NCBI RefSeq assembly: GCF_026212465.1
Contig: NC_080049.1
Span: 13,840,996 to 13,904,995, forward strand
Direction: 5' to 3'
Source: Amaranthus tricolor
Taxonomy: Eukaryota > Streptophyta > Magnoliopsida > Caryophyllales > Amaranthaceae
Length of the DNA: 64,000 nt
In this document: one piece after another, positions 10,246 through 24,172 of the stretch
Position numbering within the stretch: position 1 is the first letter of the stretch
Layout: every line of letters starts with the position of its first letter
Program-made: the position numbers and the translations under genes
The notes under the pieces: generated by a model
Told to the model about the DNA's origin: nothing
Databases searched by the model: none
The model's input: only the letters and a program-made list of their open reading frames with translations

Positions 10246-13200
10246 GCTTTTTTAGCACTTTTGCGCTTAAAATAGCTCAAACTTGTTTCGTTTTGCGCGA
10301 AACTTGCCACACAACACTATTTCGTCTTTATTATTGCGTTGAAGTGGTTAGAATTGAAAATCATAGTCATATGCTAGAAATTACGTGTTAAGTTGCGATT
10401 TTAAGGGTTTTTAACCGTTTTTGGCTTTTTTGCGCATAAAGTAGCTCAAACTTTGTTTGTTTTGTGCAAAACTTGCCACATAACAAAATTTCGTCTATAT
10501 TATTGCATTGAAGTGGTTAGAATTGAAAATTATAGTCATATGCTAGAAATTACGTGTTAAGTTGCGATTTTAAGGGTTTTTAATCGTTTTTCGCAATGTT
10601 GCGCATAAAGTAGATCAAACTCGGTTTCTTTTGCTCGAAACTTCGCACACAACACTATTTGGAATAATATATTGCGTTGAAGTGGTTAGAATTGAAAATC
10701 ATAGTCTTATGCTAGAAATTACGTGTTAAGTTTCGATTTTATGTGTTTTTAAGCTTTTTTGGCACTTTTGCGCTTAAAATAGCTCAAACTTGTTTCGTTT
10801 TGCGCGAAACTTGCCACACAACACTATTTCGTCTATATTATTGCGTTGAAGTGGTTAGAATTGAAAATCATAGTCATATGCTAGAAATTACGTGTTAAGT
10901 TGCGATTTTAAGGGTTATTAATCGTTTTTGGCTTTTTTGCGCATAAAGTAACTCAAACTTTGTTTGTTTTTTGCAAAACTTGCCACATAACACTATTTCG
11001 TCTATATTATTGCGTTGAAGTGGTTAGAATTGAAAATTATAGTCATATGCTAGAAATTACGTGTTAAGTTGCGATTTTAAGGGTTTTTAATCGTTTTTCG
11101 CACTTTTGCGCATAAAGTAGATCTAACTTGGTTTCTTTTGCTCGAAACTTCGCACACAACACTATTTGGAATAATATATTGCGTTGAAGTGGTTAGAATT
11201 GAAAATTATAGTCATATGCTAGAAATTACGTGTTAAGTTGCGATTTTAAGGGTTTTTAACCGTTTTTGGCACTTTTGCGCATAATGTAGCTCAAACTTGG
11301 TTTGTTTTGCATGAAACATGGCACACAACACTATTTGGAATATATTATTGTGTTGAAGTGGTTAGAATTGAAAATCATAGTCATATGCTAGAAATTACGT
11401 GTTAAGTTCCGATTTTATGTGTTTTTAAGCGTTTTTGGCACTTTCGCGCTTAAAATAGCTCAAACTTGTTTCGTTTTGCGCGAAACTTGCCACACAACAC
11501 TATTTCGTCTATATTATTGCGTTGAAGTGGTTAGAATTGAAAATCATAGTCATATGCTAGAAATTAAGTGTTAAGTTGCGATTTTAAGGGTTTTTAACCG
11601 TTTTTGGCTTTTTTGCGCATAAAGTAGCTCAAACTTTGTTTGTTTTGTGCAAAACTTGCCACATAACAAAATTTCGTCTATATTATTGCGTTGAAGTGGT
11701 TAGAATTGAAAATTATAGTCATATGCTAGAAATTACGTGTTAAGTTGCGATCTTAAGGGTTTTTAATCGTTTTTCGCACTTTTGCGCATAAGGTAGATGA
11801 AACTTGGTTTCTTTTGCTCGAAACTTCGCACACAACACTATTTGGAATAATATATTGCGTTGAAGTGGTTAGAATTGAAAATCATAGTCATATGCTAGAA
11901 ATTACGTGTTAAGTTGCGATTTTAAGGGTTTTTAACCGTTTTTGGCTTTTTTGCGCATAAAGTAGCTCAAACTTTGTTTGTTTTTTGCAAAACTTGCCAC
12001 ATAACACTATTTCGTCTATATTATTGCGTTGAAGTGGTTAGAATTGAAAATTATAGTCATATGCTAGAAATTACGTGTTAAGTTGCGATTTTAAAGGTTT
12101 TTAATCGTTTTTCGCACTTTTGCGCATAAAGTAGATCTAACTTGGTTTCTTTTGCTCAAAACTTCGCACACAACACTATTTGGAATAATATATTGCGTTG
12201 AAGTGGTTAGAATTGAAAATTATAGTCATATGCTAGAAATTACGTGTTAAGTTGCGATTTTAAGGGTTTTTAACAGTTTTTGGCACTTTTGCGCATAATG
12301 TAGCTCAAACTTGGTTTGTTTTGCATGAAACATGGCACACAACACTATTTGGAATATATTATTGTGTTGAAGTGGTTAGAATTGAAAATCATAGTCATAT
12401 GCTAGAAATTACGTGTTAAGTTCCGATTTTAAGGGTTTTTAATCGTTTTTCGCACTTTTGCGCATAAAGTAGATCAAACTTGGTTTGCTTAGCACGAAAC
12501 TTGGCACTGAACATTATTTGGTATATATTATTGGGTTGAAGTGGTTACAATTGAAAATCATAGTCTTATGTTAGTAATTACGCGTGAAGTTCCGATTTTA
12601 TGCGTTTTTAAGCGTTTTTGACACTTTCGCGCTTAAAGTAGCTCAAACTTGTTTTGTTTTGCGCGAAACTTGCCACACAAAACTATTTCGTCTATATTAT
12701 TGCGTTGAAGTGGTTAGAATTGAAAATCATAGTCATATGCTAGAAATTACGTGTTAAGTTGCGATTTTAAGGGTTTTTAACCGTTTTTGGCTTTTTTGCG
12801 CATAAAGTAGCTCAAACTTTGTTTGTTTTGTGCAAAACTTGCCACATAACAAAATTTCGTCTATATTATTGCGTTGAAGTGGTTAGAATTGAAAATTATA
12901 GTCATATGATAGAAATTACGTGTTAAGTTGCGATTTTAAGGGTTTTTAATCGTTTTTCGCAATGTTGCGCATAAAGTAGATCAAACTTGGTTTTTTTGCT
13001 CGAAACTTCGCACACAACACTATTTGGAATAATATATTGCGCTGAAGTGGTTAGAATTGAAAATCATAGTCTTATGCTAGAAATTACGTGTTAAGTTTCG
13101 ATTTTATGTGTTTTTAAGCTTTTTTGGCACTTTTGCGCTTAAAATAGCTCAAACATGTTTCGTTTTGCGCGAAACTTGCCACACAACACTATTTCGTCTA

Positions 13201-13861
13201 TATTATTGCGTTGAAGTGGTTAGAATTGAAAATCATAGTCATATGCTAGAAATTACGTGTTAAGTTGCGATTTTAAGGGTTTTTAACCGTTTTTGGCTTT
13301 TTTGCGCATAAAGTAGCTCAAACTTTGTTTGTTTTTTGCAAAACTTGCCACATAACACTATTTCGTCTATATTATTGCGTTGAAGTGGTTAGAATTGAAA
13401 ATTATAGTCATATGCTAGAAATTACGTGTTAAGTTGCGATTTTAAGGGTTTTTAATCGTTTTTCGCACTTTTGCGCATAAAGTAGATCTAACTTGGTTTC
13501 TTTTGCTCGAAACTTCGCACACAACACTATTTGGAATAATATATTGCGTTGAAGTGGTTAGAATTGAAAATTATAGTCATATGCTAGAAATTACGTGTTA
13601 AGTTGCGATTTTAAGGTTTTTTAACCGTTTTTGGCACTTTTGTGCATAATGTAGCTCAAACTTGGTTTGTTTTGCATGAAACATGGCACACAACACTATT
13701 TGGAATATATTATTGTGTTGAAGTGGTTAGAATTGAAAATCATAGTCATATGCTAGAAATTACGTTTTAAGTTCCGATTTTAAGGGTTTTTAATCGTTTT
13801 TTCGCACTTTTGCGCATAAAGTAGATCAAACTTGGTTTCTTTTGCTCGAAACTTCGCACAC
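10246..13861 (+). repeat. Mixed-order satellite with third G-H pair
   Basis: Irregular order including A-B-C-D-A'-B' (from about 10820), A-B-C-G-H (H at 12510) and then A'-B'-E. It marks the end of the H- and ATGTTG-bearing subfamily on this arm. No other features. Confidence 0.8.
12510..12678 (+). repeat. Monomer type H, copy 3
   Basis: 169 bp with all H diagnostics and preceded by a G monomer. It is the last H before the gap; none occurs in 12.7-28.4 kb. Confidence 0.92.
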
Positions 13862-16800
13862 AACACTATTTGGAATAATATATTGCGTTGAAGTGGTTAG
13901 AATTGAAAATCATAGTCTTATGCTAGAAATTACGTGTTAAGTTCTGATTTTATGTGTTTTTAAGCTTTTTTGGCACTTTTGCGCTTAAAATAGCTCAAAC
14001 TTGTTTCGTTTTGCGTGAAACTTGCCACACAACACTATTTCGTCTATATTATTGCATTGAAGTGGTTAGAATTGAAAATCATAGTCATATGCTAGAAATT
14101 ACGTGTTAAGTTGCGATTTTAAGGGTTTTTAACCGTTTTTGGCTTTTTTGCGCATAAAGTAGCTCAAACTTTGTTTGTTTTGTGCAAAACTTGCCACATA
14201 ACAAAATTTCGTCTATATTATTGCGTTGAAGTGGTTAGAATTGAAAATTATAGTCATATGCTAGAAATTACGTGTTAAGTTGCGATTTTAAGGGTTTTTA
14301 ATCGTTTTTCGCACTTTTGCGCATAAAGTAGATCAAAGTTGGTTTCTTTTGCTCGAAACTTCGCACACAACACTATTTGGAATAATATATTGCGTTGAAG
14401 TGGTTAGAATTGAAAATCATAGTCTTATGCTAGAAATTACGTGTTAAGTTCTGATTTTATGTGTTTTTAAGCTTTTTTGGCACTTTTGCGCTTAAAATAG
14501 CTCAAACTTGTTTCGTTTTGCGTGAAACTCGCCACACAACACTATTTCGTCTATATTATTGCATTGAAGTGGTTAGAATTGAAAATCATAGTCATATGCT
14601 AGAAATTAAGTGTTAAGTTGCGATTTTAAGGGTTTTTAACCGTTTTTGGCTTTTTTGCGCATAAAGTAGCTCAAACTTTGTTTGTTTTTTGCAAAACTTG
14701 CCACATAACACTATTTCGTCTATATTATTGCGTTGAAGTGGTTAGAATTGAAAATTATAGTCATATGCTAGAAATTACGTGTTAAGTTGCGATTTTAAAG
14801 GTTTTTAATCGTTTTTCGCACTTTTACGCATAAAGTAGATCTAACTTGGTTTCTTTTGCTCGAAACTTCGCACACAACACTATTTGGAATAATATATTGC
14901 GTTGAAGTGGTTAGAATTGAAAATTATAGTCATATGCTAGAAATTACGTGTTAAGCTGCGATTTTAAGGGTTTTTAACCGTTTTTGGCACTTTTGCGCAT
15001 AATGTAGCTCAAACTTGGTTTGTTTTGCATGAAACATGGCACACAACACTATTTGGAATATATTATTGTGTTGAAGTGGTTAGAATTGAAAATCATAGTC
15101 ATATGCTAGAAATTACGTGTTAAGTTCCGATTTTAAGGGTTTTTAATCGTTTTTCGCACTTTTGCGCATAAAGTAGATCAAACTTGGTTTCTTTTGCTCG
15201 AAACTTCGCACACAACACTATTTGGAATAATATATTGCGTTGAAGTGGTTAGAATTTAAAATCATAGTCTTATGCTAGAAATTACGTGTTAAGTTCTGAT
15301 TTTATGTGTTTTTAAGCTTTTTTGGCACTTTTGCGCTTAAAATAGCTCAAACTTGTTTCGTTTTGCGCGAAACTTGCCACACAACACTATTTCGTCTTTA
15401 TTATTGCGTTGAAGTGGTTAGAATTGAAAATCATAGTCATATGCTAGAAATTAAGTGTTAAGTTGCGATTTTAAGGGTTTTTAACCGTTTTTGGCTTTTT
15501 TGCGCATAAAGTAGCTCAAACTTTGTTTGTTTTGTGCAAAACTTGCCACATAACAAAATTTCGTCTATATTATTGCGTTGAAGTGGTTAGAATTGAAAAT
15601 TATAGTCATATGCTAGAAATTACGTGTTAAGTTGCGATTTTAAGGGTTTTTAATCGTTTTTCGCACTTTTGCGCATAAAGTAGATCAAACTTGGTTTCTT
15701 TTGCTCGAAACTTCGCACACAACACTATTTGGAATAATATATTGCGTTGAAGTGGTTAGAATTGAAAATCATAGTCCTATGCTAGAAATTACGTGTTAAG
15801 TTCTGATTTTATGTGTTTTTAAGCTTTTTTGGCACTTTTGCGCTTAAAATAGCTCAAACTTGTTTCGTTTTGCGTGAAACTTGCCACACAACACTATTTC
15901 GTCTATATTATTGCATTGAAGTGGTTAGAATTGAAAATCATAGTCCTATGCTAGAAATTACGTGTTAAGTTCTGATTTTATGTGTTTTTAAGCTTTTTTG
16001 GCTTTTTTGCGCATAAAGTAGCTCAAACTTTGTTTGTTTTTTGCAAAACTTGCCACATAACACTATTTCGTCTATATTATTGCGTTGAAGTGGTTAGAAT
16101 TGAAAATTATAGTCATATGCTAGAAATTACGTGTTAAGTTGCGATTTTAAAGGTTTTTAATCGTTTTTCGCACTTTTGCGCATAAAGTAGATCTAACTTG
16201 GTTTCTTTTGCTCGAAACTTCGCACACAACACTATTTGGAATAATATATTGCGTTGAAGTGGTTAGAATTGAAAATTATAGTCATATGCTAGAAATTACG
16301 TGTTAAGTTGCGATTTTAAGGGTTTTTAACCGTTTTTGGCACTTTTGCGCATAATGTAGCTCAAACTTGGTTTGGTTTGCATGAAACATGGCACACAGCA
16401 CTATTTGGAATATATTATTGTGTTGAAGTGGTTAGAATTGAAACTCATAGTCATATGCTAGAAATTACGTGTTAAGTTCCGATTTTAAGGGTTTTTAATC
16501 GTTTTTTCGCACTTTTGCGCATAAAGTAGATCAAACTTGGTTTCTTTTGCTCGAAACTTCGCACACAACACTATTTGGAATAATATATTGCGTTGAAGTG
16601 GTTAGAATTGAAAATCATAGTCTTATGCTAGAAATTACGTGTTAAGTTCTGATTTTTTGTGTTTTTAAGCTTTTTTGGCACTTTTGCGCTTAAAATAGCT
16701 CAAACTTGTTTCGTTTTGCGCGAAACTTGCCACACAACACTATTTCGTCTTTATTATTGCGTTGAAGTGGTTAGAATTGAAAATCATAGTCATATGCTAG

Positions 16801-17918
16801 AAATTAAGTGTTAAGTTGCGATTTTAAGGGTTTTTAACCGTTTTTGGCTTTTTTGCGCATAAAGTAGCTCAAACTTTGTTTGTTTTGTGCAAAACTTGCC
16901 ACATAACAAAATTTCGTCTATATTATTGCGTTGAAGTGGTTAGAATTGAAAATTATAGTCATATGCTAGAAATTACGTGTTAAGTTGCGATTTTAAGGGT
17001 TTTTAATCGTTTTTCGCACTTTTGCGCATAAAGTAGATCAAACTTGGTTTCTTTTGCTCGAAACTTCGCACACAACACTATTTGGAATAATATATTGCGT
17101 TGAAGTGGTTAGAATTGAAAATCATAGTCTTATGCTAGAAATTACGTGTTAAGTTCTGATTTTATGTGTTTTTAAGCTTTTTTGGCACTTTTGCGCTTAA
17201 AATAGCTCAAACTTGTTTCGTTTTGCGTGAAACTTGCCACACAACACTATTTCGTCTATATTATTGCATTGAAGTGGTTAGAATTGAAAATCATAGTCAT
17301 ATGCTAGAAATTAAGTGTTAAGTTGCGATTTTAAGGGTTTTTAACCGTTTTTGGCTTTTTTGCGCATAAAGTAGCTCAAACTTTGTTTGTTTTTTGCAAA
17401 ACTTGCCACATAACACTATTTCGTCTATATTATTGCGTTGAAGTGGTTAGAATTGAAAATTATAGTCATATGCTAGAAATTACGTGTTAAGTTGCGATTT
17501 TAAAGGTTTTTAATCGTTTTTCGCACTTTTGCGCATAAAGTAGATCTAACTTGGTTTCTTTTGCTCGAAACTTCGCACACAACACTATTTGGAATAATAT
17601 ATTGCGTTGAAGTGGTTAGAATTGAAAATTATAGTCATATGCTAGAAATTACGTGTTAAGTTGCGATTTTAAGGGTTTTTAACCGTTTTTGGCACTTTTG
17701 CGCATAATGTAGCTCAAACTTGGTTTGTTTTGCATGAAACATGGCACACAACACTATTTGGAATATATTATTGTGTTGAAGTGGTTAGAATTGAAAATCA
17801 TAGTCATATGCTAGAAATTACATGTTAAGTTCCGATTTTAAGGGTTTTTAATCGTTTTTCGCACTTTTGCGCATAAAGTAGATCAAACTTTGTTTCTTTT
17901 GCTCGAAACTTCGCACAC
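13862..17918 (+). repeat. 24-mer copy 1 = three 8-mer HOR units (E-A'-B'-E-A-B-C-F)
   Basis: Monomer starts 13862, 14031, 14200, 14369, 14538, 14707, 14876, 15045 and so on; the 8-mer order repeats three times (~1,352 bp each). Private markers: CATTG A' head at 14031, GATCAAAGTTGG (~14332), GAAACTCGCC (~14528), GAATTTAAAATC (~15253), GGTTTGGTTTGC (~16371), GATTTTTTGTG (~16650), TTACATG (~17819). Confidence 0.9.
15890..16058 (+). repeat. Hybrid monomer: A with an internal E patch
   Basis: 169 bp. Starts as A (CGTCTATATTATTGCATTG), switches to E between at least 15946 (AGTCCTATG) and ~15993 (TTCTGATTTTATGTG, TTTTTAAGC), then returns to A (GGCTTTTTTGCGC). The private CCT of the patch is also in the E monomer immediately before it (15721-15889). 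Confidence 0.9.
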
Positions 17919-20900
17919 AACACTATTTGGAATAATATATTGCGTTGAAGTGGTTAGAATTGAAAATCATAGTCTTATGCTAGAAATTACGTGTTAAGTT
18001 CTGATTTTATGTGTTTTTAAGCTTTTTTGGCACTTTTGCGCTTAAAATAGCTCAAACTTGTTTCGTTTTGCGTGAAACTTGCCACACAACACTATTTCGT
18101 CTATATTATTGCATTGAAGTGGTTAGAATTGAAAATCATAGTCATATGCTAGAAATTACGTGTTAAGTTGCGATTTTAAGGGTTTTTAACCGTTTTTGGC
18201 TTTTTTGCGCATAAAGTAGCTCAAACTTTGTTTGTTTTGTGCAAAACTTGCCACATAACAAAATTTCGTCTATATTATTGCGTTGAAGTGGTTAGAATTG
18301 AAAATTATAGTCATATGCTAGAAATTACGTGTTAAGTTGCGATTTTAAGGGTTTTTAATCGTTTTTCGCACTTTTGCGCATAAAGTAGATCAAAGTTGGT
18401 TTCTTTTGCTCGAAACTTCGCACACAACACTATTTGGAATAATATATTGCGTTGAAGTGGTTAGAATTGAAAATCATAGTCTTATGCTAGAAATTACGTG
18501 TTAAGTTCTGATTTTATGTGTTTTTAAGCTTTTTTGGCACTTTTGCGCTTAAAATAGCTCAAACTTGTTTCGTTTTGCGTGAAACTCGCCACACAACACT
18601 ATTTCGTCTATATTATTGCATTGAAGTGGTTAGAATTGAAAATCATAGTCATATGCTAGAAATTAAGTGTTAAGTTGCGATTTTAAGGGTTTTTAACCGT
18701 TTTTGGCTTTTTTGCGCATAAAGTAGCTCAAACTTTGTTTGTTTTTTGCAAAACTTGCCACATAACACTATTTCGTCTATATTATTGCGTTGAAGTGGTT
18801 AGAATTGAAAATTATAGTCATATGCTAGAAATTACGTGTTAAGTTGCGATTTTAAAGGTTTTTAATCGTTTTTCGCACTTTTGCGCATAAAGTAGATCTA
18901 ACTTGGTTTCTTTTGCTCGAAACTTCGCACACAACACTATTTGGAATAATATATTGCGTTGAAGTGGTTAGAATTGAAAATTATAGTCATATGCTAGAAA
19001 TTACGTGTTAAGTTGCGATTTTAAGGGTTTTTAACCGTTTTTGGCACTTTTGCGCATAATGTAGCTCAAACTTGGTTTGGTTTGCATGAAACATGGCACA
19101 CAGCACTATTTGGAATATATTATTGTGTTGAAGTGGTTAGAATTGAAAATCATAGTCATATGCTAGAAATTACGTGTTAAGTTCCGATTTTAAGGGTTTT
19201 TAATCGTTTTTCGCACTTTTGCGCATAAAGTAGATCAAACTTGGTTTCTTTTGCTCGAAACTTCGCACACAACACTATTTGGAATAATATATTGCGTTGA
19301 AGTGGTTAGAATTTAAAATCATAGTCTTATGCTAGAAATTACGTGTTAAGTTCTGATTTTATGTGTTTTTAAGCTTTTTTGGCACTTTTGCGCTTAAAAT
19401 AGCTCAAACTTGTTTCGTTTTGCGCGAAACTTGCCACACAACACTATTTCGTCTTTATTATTGCGTTGAAGTGGTTAGAATTGAAAATCATAGTCATATG
19501 CTAGAAATTAAGTGTTAAGTTGCGATTTTAAGGGTTTTTAACCGTTTTTGGCTTTTTTGCGCATAAAGTAGCTCAAACTTTGTTTGTTTTGTGCAAAACT
19601 TGCCACATAACAAAATTTCGTCTATATTATTGCGTTGAAGTGGTTAGAATTGAAAATTATAGTCATATGCTAGAAATTACGTGTTAAGTTGCGATTTTAA
19701 GGGTTTTTAATCGTTTTTCGCACTTTTGCGCATAAAGTAGATCAAACTTGGTTTCTTTTGCTCGAAACTTCGCACACAACACTATTTGGAATAATATATT
19801 GCGTTGAAGTGGTTAGAATTGAAAATCATAGTCCTATGCTAGAAATTACGTGTTAAGTTCTGATTTTATGTGTTTTTAAGCTTTTTTGGCACTTTTGCGC
19901 TTAAAATAGCTCAAACTTGTTTCGTTTTGCGTGAAACTTGCCACACAACACTATTTCGTCTATATTATTGCGTTGAAGTGGTTAGAATTGAAAATCATAG
20001 TCATATGCTAGAAATTAAGTGTTAAGTTGCGATTTTAAGGGTTTTTAACCGTTTTTGGCTTTTTTGCGCATAAAGTAGCTCAAACTTTGTTTGTTTTTTG
20101 CAAAACTTGCCACATAACACTATTTCGTCTATATTATTGCGTTGAAGTGGTTAGAATTGAAAATTATAGTCATATGCTAGAAATTACGTGTTAAGTTGCG
20201 ATTTTAAAGGTTTTTAATCGTTTTTCGCACTTTTGCGCATAAAGTAGATCTAACTTGGTTTCTTTTGCTCGAAACTTCGCACACAACACTATTTGGAATA
20301 ATATATTGCGTTGAAGTGGTTAGAATTGAAAATTATAGTCATATGCTAGAAATTACGTGTTAAGTTGCGATTTTAAGGGTTTTTAACCGTTTTTGGCACT
20401 TTTGCGCATAATGTAGCTCAAACTTGGTTTGGTTTGCATGAAACATGGCACACAGCACTATTTGGAATATATTATTGTGTTGAAGTGGTTAGAATTGAAA
20501 ATCATAGTCATATGCTAGAAATTACGTGTTAAGTTCCGATTTTAAGGGTTTTTAATCGTTTTTCGCACTTTTGCGCATAAAGTAGATCAAACTTGGTTTC
20601 TTTTGCTCGAAACTTCGCACACAACACTATTTGGAATAATATATTGCGTTGAAGTGGTTAGAATTGAAAATCATAGTCTTATGCTAGAAATTACGTGTTA
20701 AGTTCTGATTTTTTGTGTTTTTAAGCTTTTTTGGCACTTTTGCGCTTAAAATAGCTCAAACTTGTTTCGTTTTGCGCGAAACTTGCCACACAACACTATT
20801 TCGTCTTTATTATTGCGTTGAAGTGGTTAGAATTGAAAATCATAGTCATATGCTAGAAATTAAGTGTTAAGTTGCGATTTTAAGGGTTTTTAACCGTTTT

Positions 20901-21974
20901 TGGCTTTTTTGCGCATAAAGTAGCTCAAACTTTGTTTGTTTTGTGCAAAACTTGCCACATAACAAAATTTCGTCTATATTATTGCGTTGAAGTGGTTAGA
21001 ATTGAAAATTATAGTCATATGCTAGAAATTACGTGTTAAGTTGCGATTTTAAGGGTTTTTAATCGTTTTTCGCACTTTTGCGCATAAAGTAGATCAAACT
21101 TGGTTTCTTTTGCTCGAAACTTCGCACACAACACTATTTGGAATAATATATTGCGTTGAAGTGGTTAGAATTGAAAATCATAGTCTTATGCTAGAAATTA
21201 CGTGTTAAGTTCTGATTTTATGTGTTTTTAAGCTTTTTTGGCACTTTTGCGCTTAAAATAGCTCAAACTTGTTTCGTTTTGCGTGAAACTTGCCACACAA
21301 CACTATTTCGTCTATATTATTGCATTGAAGTGGTTAGAATTGAAAATCATAGTCATATGCTAGAAATTAAGTGTTAAGTTGCGATTTTAAGGGTTTTTAA
21401 CCGTTTTTGGCTTTTTTGCGCATAAAGTAGCTCAAACTTTGTTTGTTTTTTGCAAAACTTGCCACATAACACTATTTCGTCTATATTATTGCGTTGAAGT
21501 GGTTAGAATTGAAAATTATAGTCATATGCTAGAAATTACGTGTTAAGTTGCGATTTTAAAGGTTTTTAATCGTTTTTCGCACTTTTGCGCATAAAGTAGA
21601 TCTAACTTGGTTTCTTTTGCTCGAAACTTCGCACACAACACTATTTGGAATAATATATTGCGTTGAAGTGGTTAGAATTGAAAATTATAGTCATATGCTA
21701 GAAATTACGTGTTAAGTTGCGATTTTAAGGGTTTTTAACCGTTTTTGGCACTTTTGCGCATAATGTAGCTCAAACTTGGTTTGTTTTGCATGAAACATGG
21801 CACACAACACTATTTGGAATATATTATTGTGTTGAAGTGGTTAGAATTGAAAATCATAGTCATATGCTAGAAATTACATGTTAAGTTCCGATTTTAAGGG
21901 TTTTTAATCGTTTTTCGCACTTTTGCGCATAAAGTAGATCAAACTTTGTTTCTTTTGCTCGAAACTTCGCACAC
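17919..21974 (+). repeat. 24-mer copy 2
   Basis: Tandem duplicate of 13862-17918, offset about 4,057 bp. All but one of the private markers recheck at the same offset: ~18391, ~18587, ~19311, ~20435, ~20708, ~21876. It lacks the E-into-A patch that copy 1 carries at 15946-15993. Confidence 0.9.
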
Positions 21975-24172
21975 AACACTATTTGGAATAATATATTGCG
22001 TTGAAGTGGTTAGAATTGAAAATCATAGTCCTATGCTAGAAATTACGTGTTAAGTTCTGATTTTATGTGTTTTTAAGCTTTTTTGGCACTTTTGCGCTTA
22101 AAATAGCTCAAACTTGTTTCGTTTTGCGTGAAACTTGCCACACAACACTATTTCGTCTATATTATTGCGTTGAAGTGGTTAGAATTGAAAATCATAGTCA
22201 TATGCTAGAAATTAAGTGTTAAGTTGCGATTTTAAGGGTTTTTAACCGTTTTTGGCTTTTTTGCGCATAAAGTAGCTCAAACTTTGTTTGTTTTTTGCAA
22301 AACTTGCCACATAACACTATTTCGTCTATATTATTGCGTTGAAGTGGTTAGAATTGAAAATTATAGTCATATGCTAGAAATTACGTGTTAAGTTGCGATT
22401 TTAAAGGTTTTTAATCGTTTTTCGCACTTTTGCGCATAAAGTAGATCTAACTTGGTTTCTTTTGCTCGAAACTTCGCACACAACACTATTTGGAATAATA
22501 TATTGCGTTGAAGTGGTTAGAATTGAAAATTATAGTCATATGCTAGAAATTACGTGTTAAGTTGCGATTTTAAGGGTTTTTAACCGTTTTTGGCACTTTT
22601 GCGCATAATGTAGCTCAAACTTGGTTTGGTTTGCATGAAACATGGCACACAGCACTATTTGGAATATATTATTGTGTTGAAGTGGTTAGAATTGAAAATC
22701 ATAGTCATATGCTAGAAATTACGTGTTAAGTTCCGATTTTAAGGGTTTTTAATCGTTTTTCGCACTTTTGCGCATAAAGTAGATCAAACTTGGTTTCTTT
22801 TGCTCGAAACTTCGCACACAACACTATTTGGAATAATATATTGCGTTGAAGTGGTTAGAATTGAAAATCATAGTCTTATGCTAGAAATTACGTGTTAAGT
22901 TCTGATTTTTTGTGTTTTTAAGCTTTTTTGGCACTTTTGCGCTTAAAATAGCTCAAACTTGTTTCGTTTTGCGCGAAACTTGCCACACAACACTATTTCG
23001 TCTTTATTATTGCGTTGAAGTGGTTAGAATTGAAAATCATAGTCATATGCTAGAAATTAAGTGTTAAGTTGCGATTTTAAGGGTTTTTAACCGTTTTTGG
23101 CTTTTTTGCGCATAAAGTAGCTCAAACTTTGTTTGTTTTGTGCAAAACTTGCCACATAACAAAATTTCGTCTATATTATTGCGTTGAAGTGGTTAGAATT
23201 GAAAATTATAGTCATATGCTAGAAATTACGTGTTAAGTTGCGATTTTAAGGGTTTTTAATCGTTTTTCGCACTTTTGCGCATAAAGTAGATCAAACTTGG
23301 TTTCTTTTGCTCGAAACTTCGCACACAACACTATTTGGAATAATATATTGCGTTGAAGTGGTTAGAATTGAAAATCATAGTCTTATGCTAGAAATTACGT
23401 GTTAAGTTCTGATTTTATGTGTTTTTAAGCTTTTTTGGCACTTTTGCGCTTAAAATAGCTCAAACTTGTTTCGTTTTGCGTGAAACTTGCCACACAACAC
23501 TATTTCGTCTATATTATTGCATTGAAGTGGTTAGAATTGAAAATCATAGTCATATGCTAGAAATTAAGTGTTAAGTTGCGATTTTAAGGGTTTTTTAACC
23601 GTTTTTGGCTTTTTTGCGCATAAAGTAGCTCAAACTTTGTTTGTTTTTTGCAAAACTTGCCACATAACACTATTTCGTCTATATTATTGCGTTGAAGTGG
23701 TTAGAATTGAAAATTATAGTCATATGCTAGAAATTACGTGTTAAGTTGCGATTTTAAAGGTTTTTAATCGTTTTTCGCACTTTTGCGCATAAAGTAGATC
23801 TAACTTGGTTTCTTTTGCTCGAAACTTCGCACACAACACTATTTGGAATAATATATTGCGTTGAAGTGGTTAGAATTGAAAATTATAGTCATATGCTAGA
23901 AATTACGTGTTAAGTTGCGATTTTAAGGGTTTTTAACCGTTTTTGGCACTTTTGCGCATAATGTAGCTCAAACTTGGTTTGTTTTGCATGAAACATGGCA
24001 CACAACACTATTTGGAATATATTATTGTGTTGAAGTGGTTAGAATTGAAAATCATAGTCATATGCTAGAAATTACATGTTAAGTTCCGATTTTAAGGGTT
24101 TTTAATCGTTTTTCGCACTTTTGCGCATAAAGTAGATCAAACTTTGTTTCTTTTGCTCGAAACTTCGCACAC
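19778..24172 (+). repeat. 13-mer tandem duplication (2,197 and 2,198 bp)
   Basis: Copies 19778-21974 and 21975-24172, each E-A-B-C-F-E-A'-B'-E-A-B-C-F. Shared markers: AGTCCTATG (~19829, ~22028), GGTTTGGTTTGC (~20435, ~22625), GATTTTTTGTG (~20708, ~22904), TTACATG (~21876, ~24073). It overlaps the end of 24-mer copy 2, so it arose after or together with that duplication. Confidence 0.88.
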
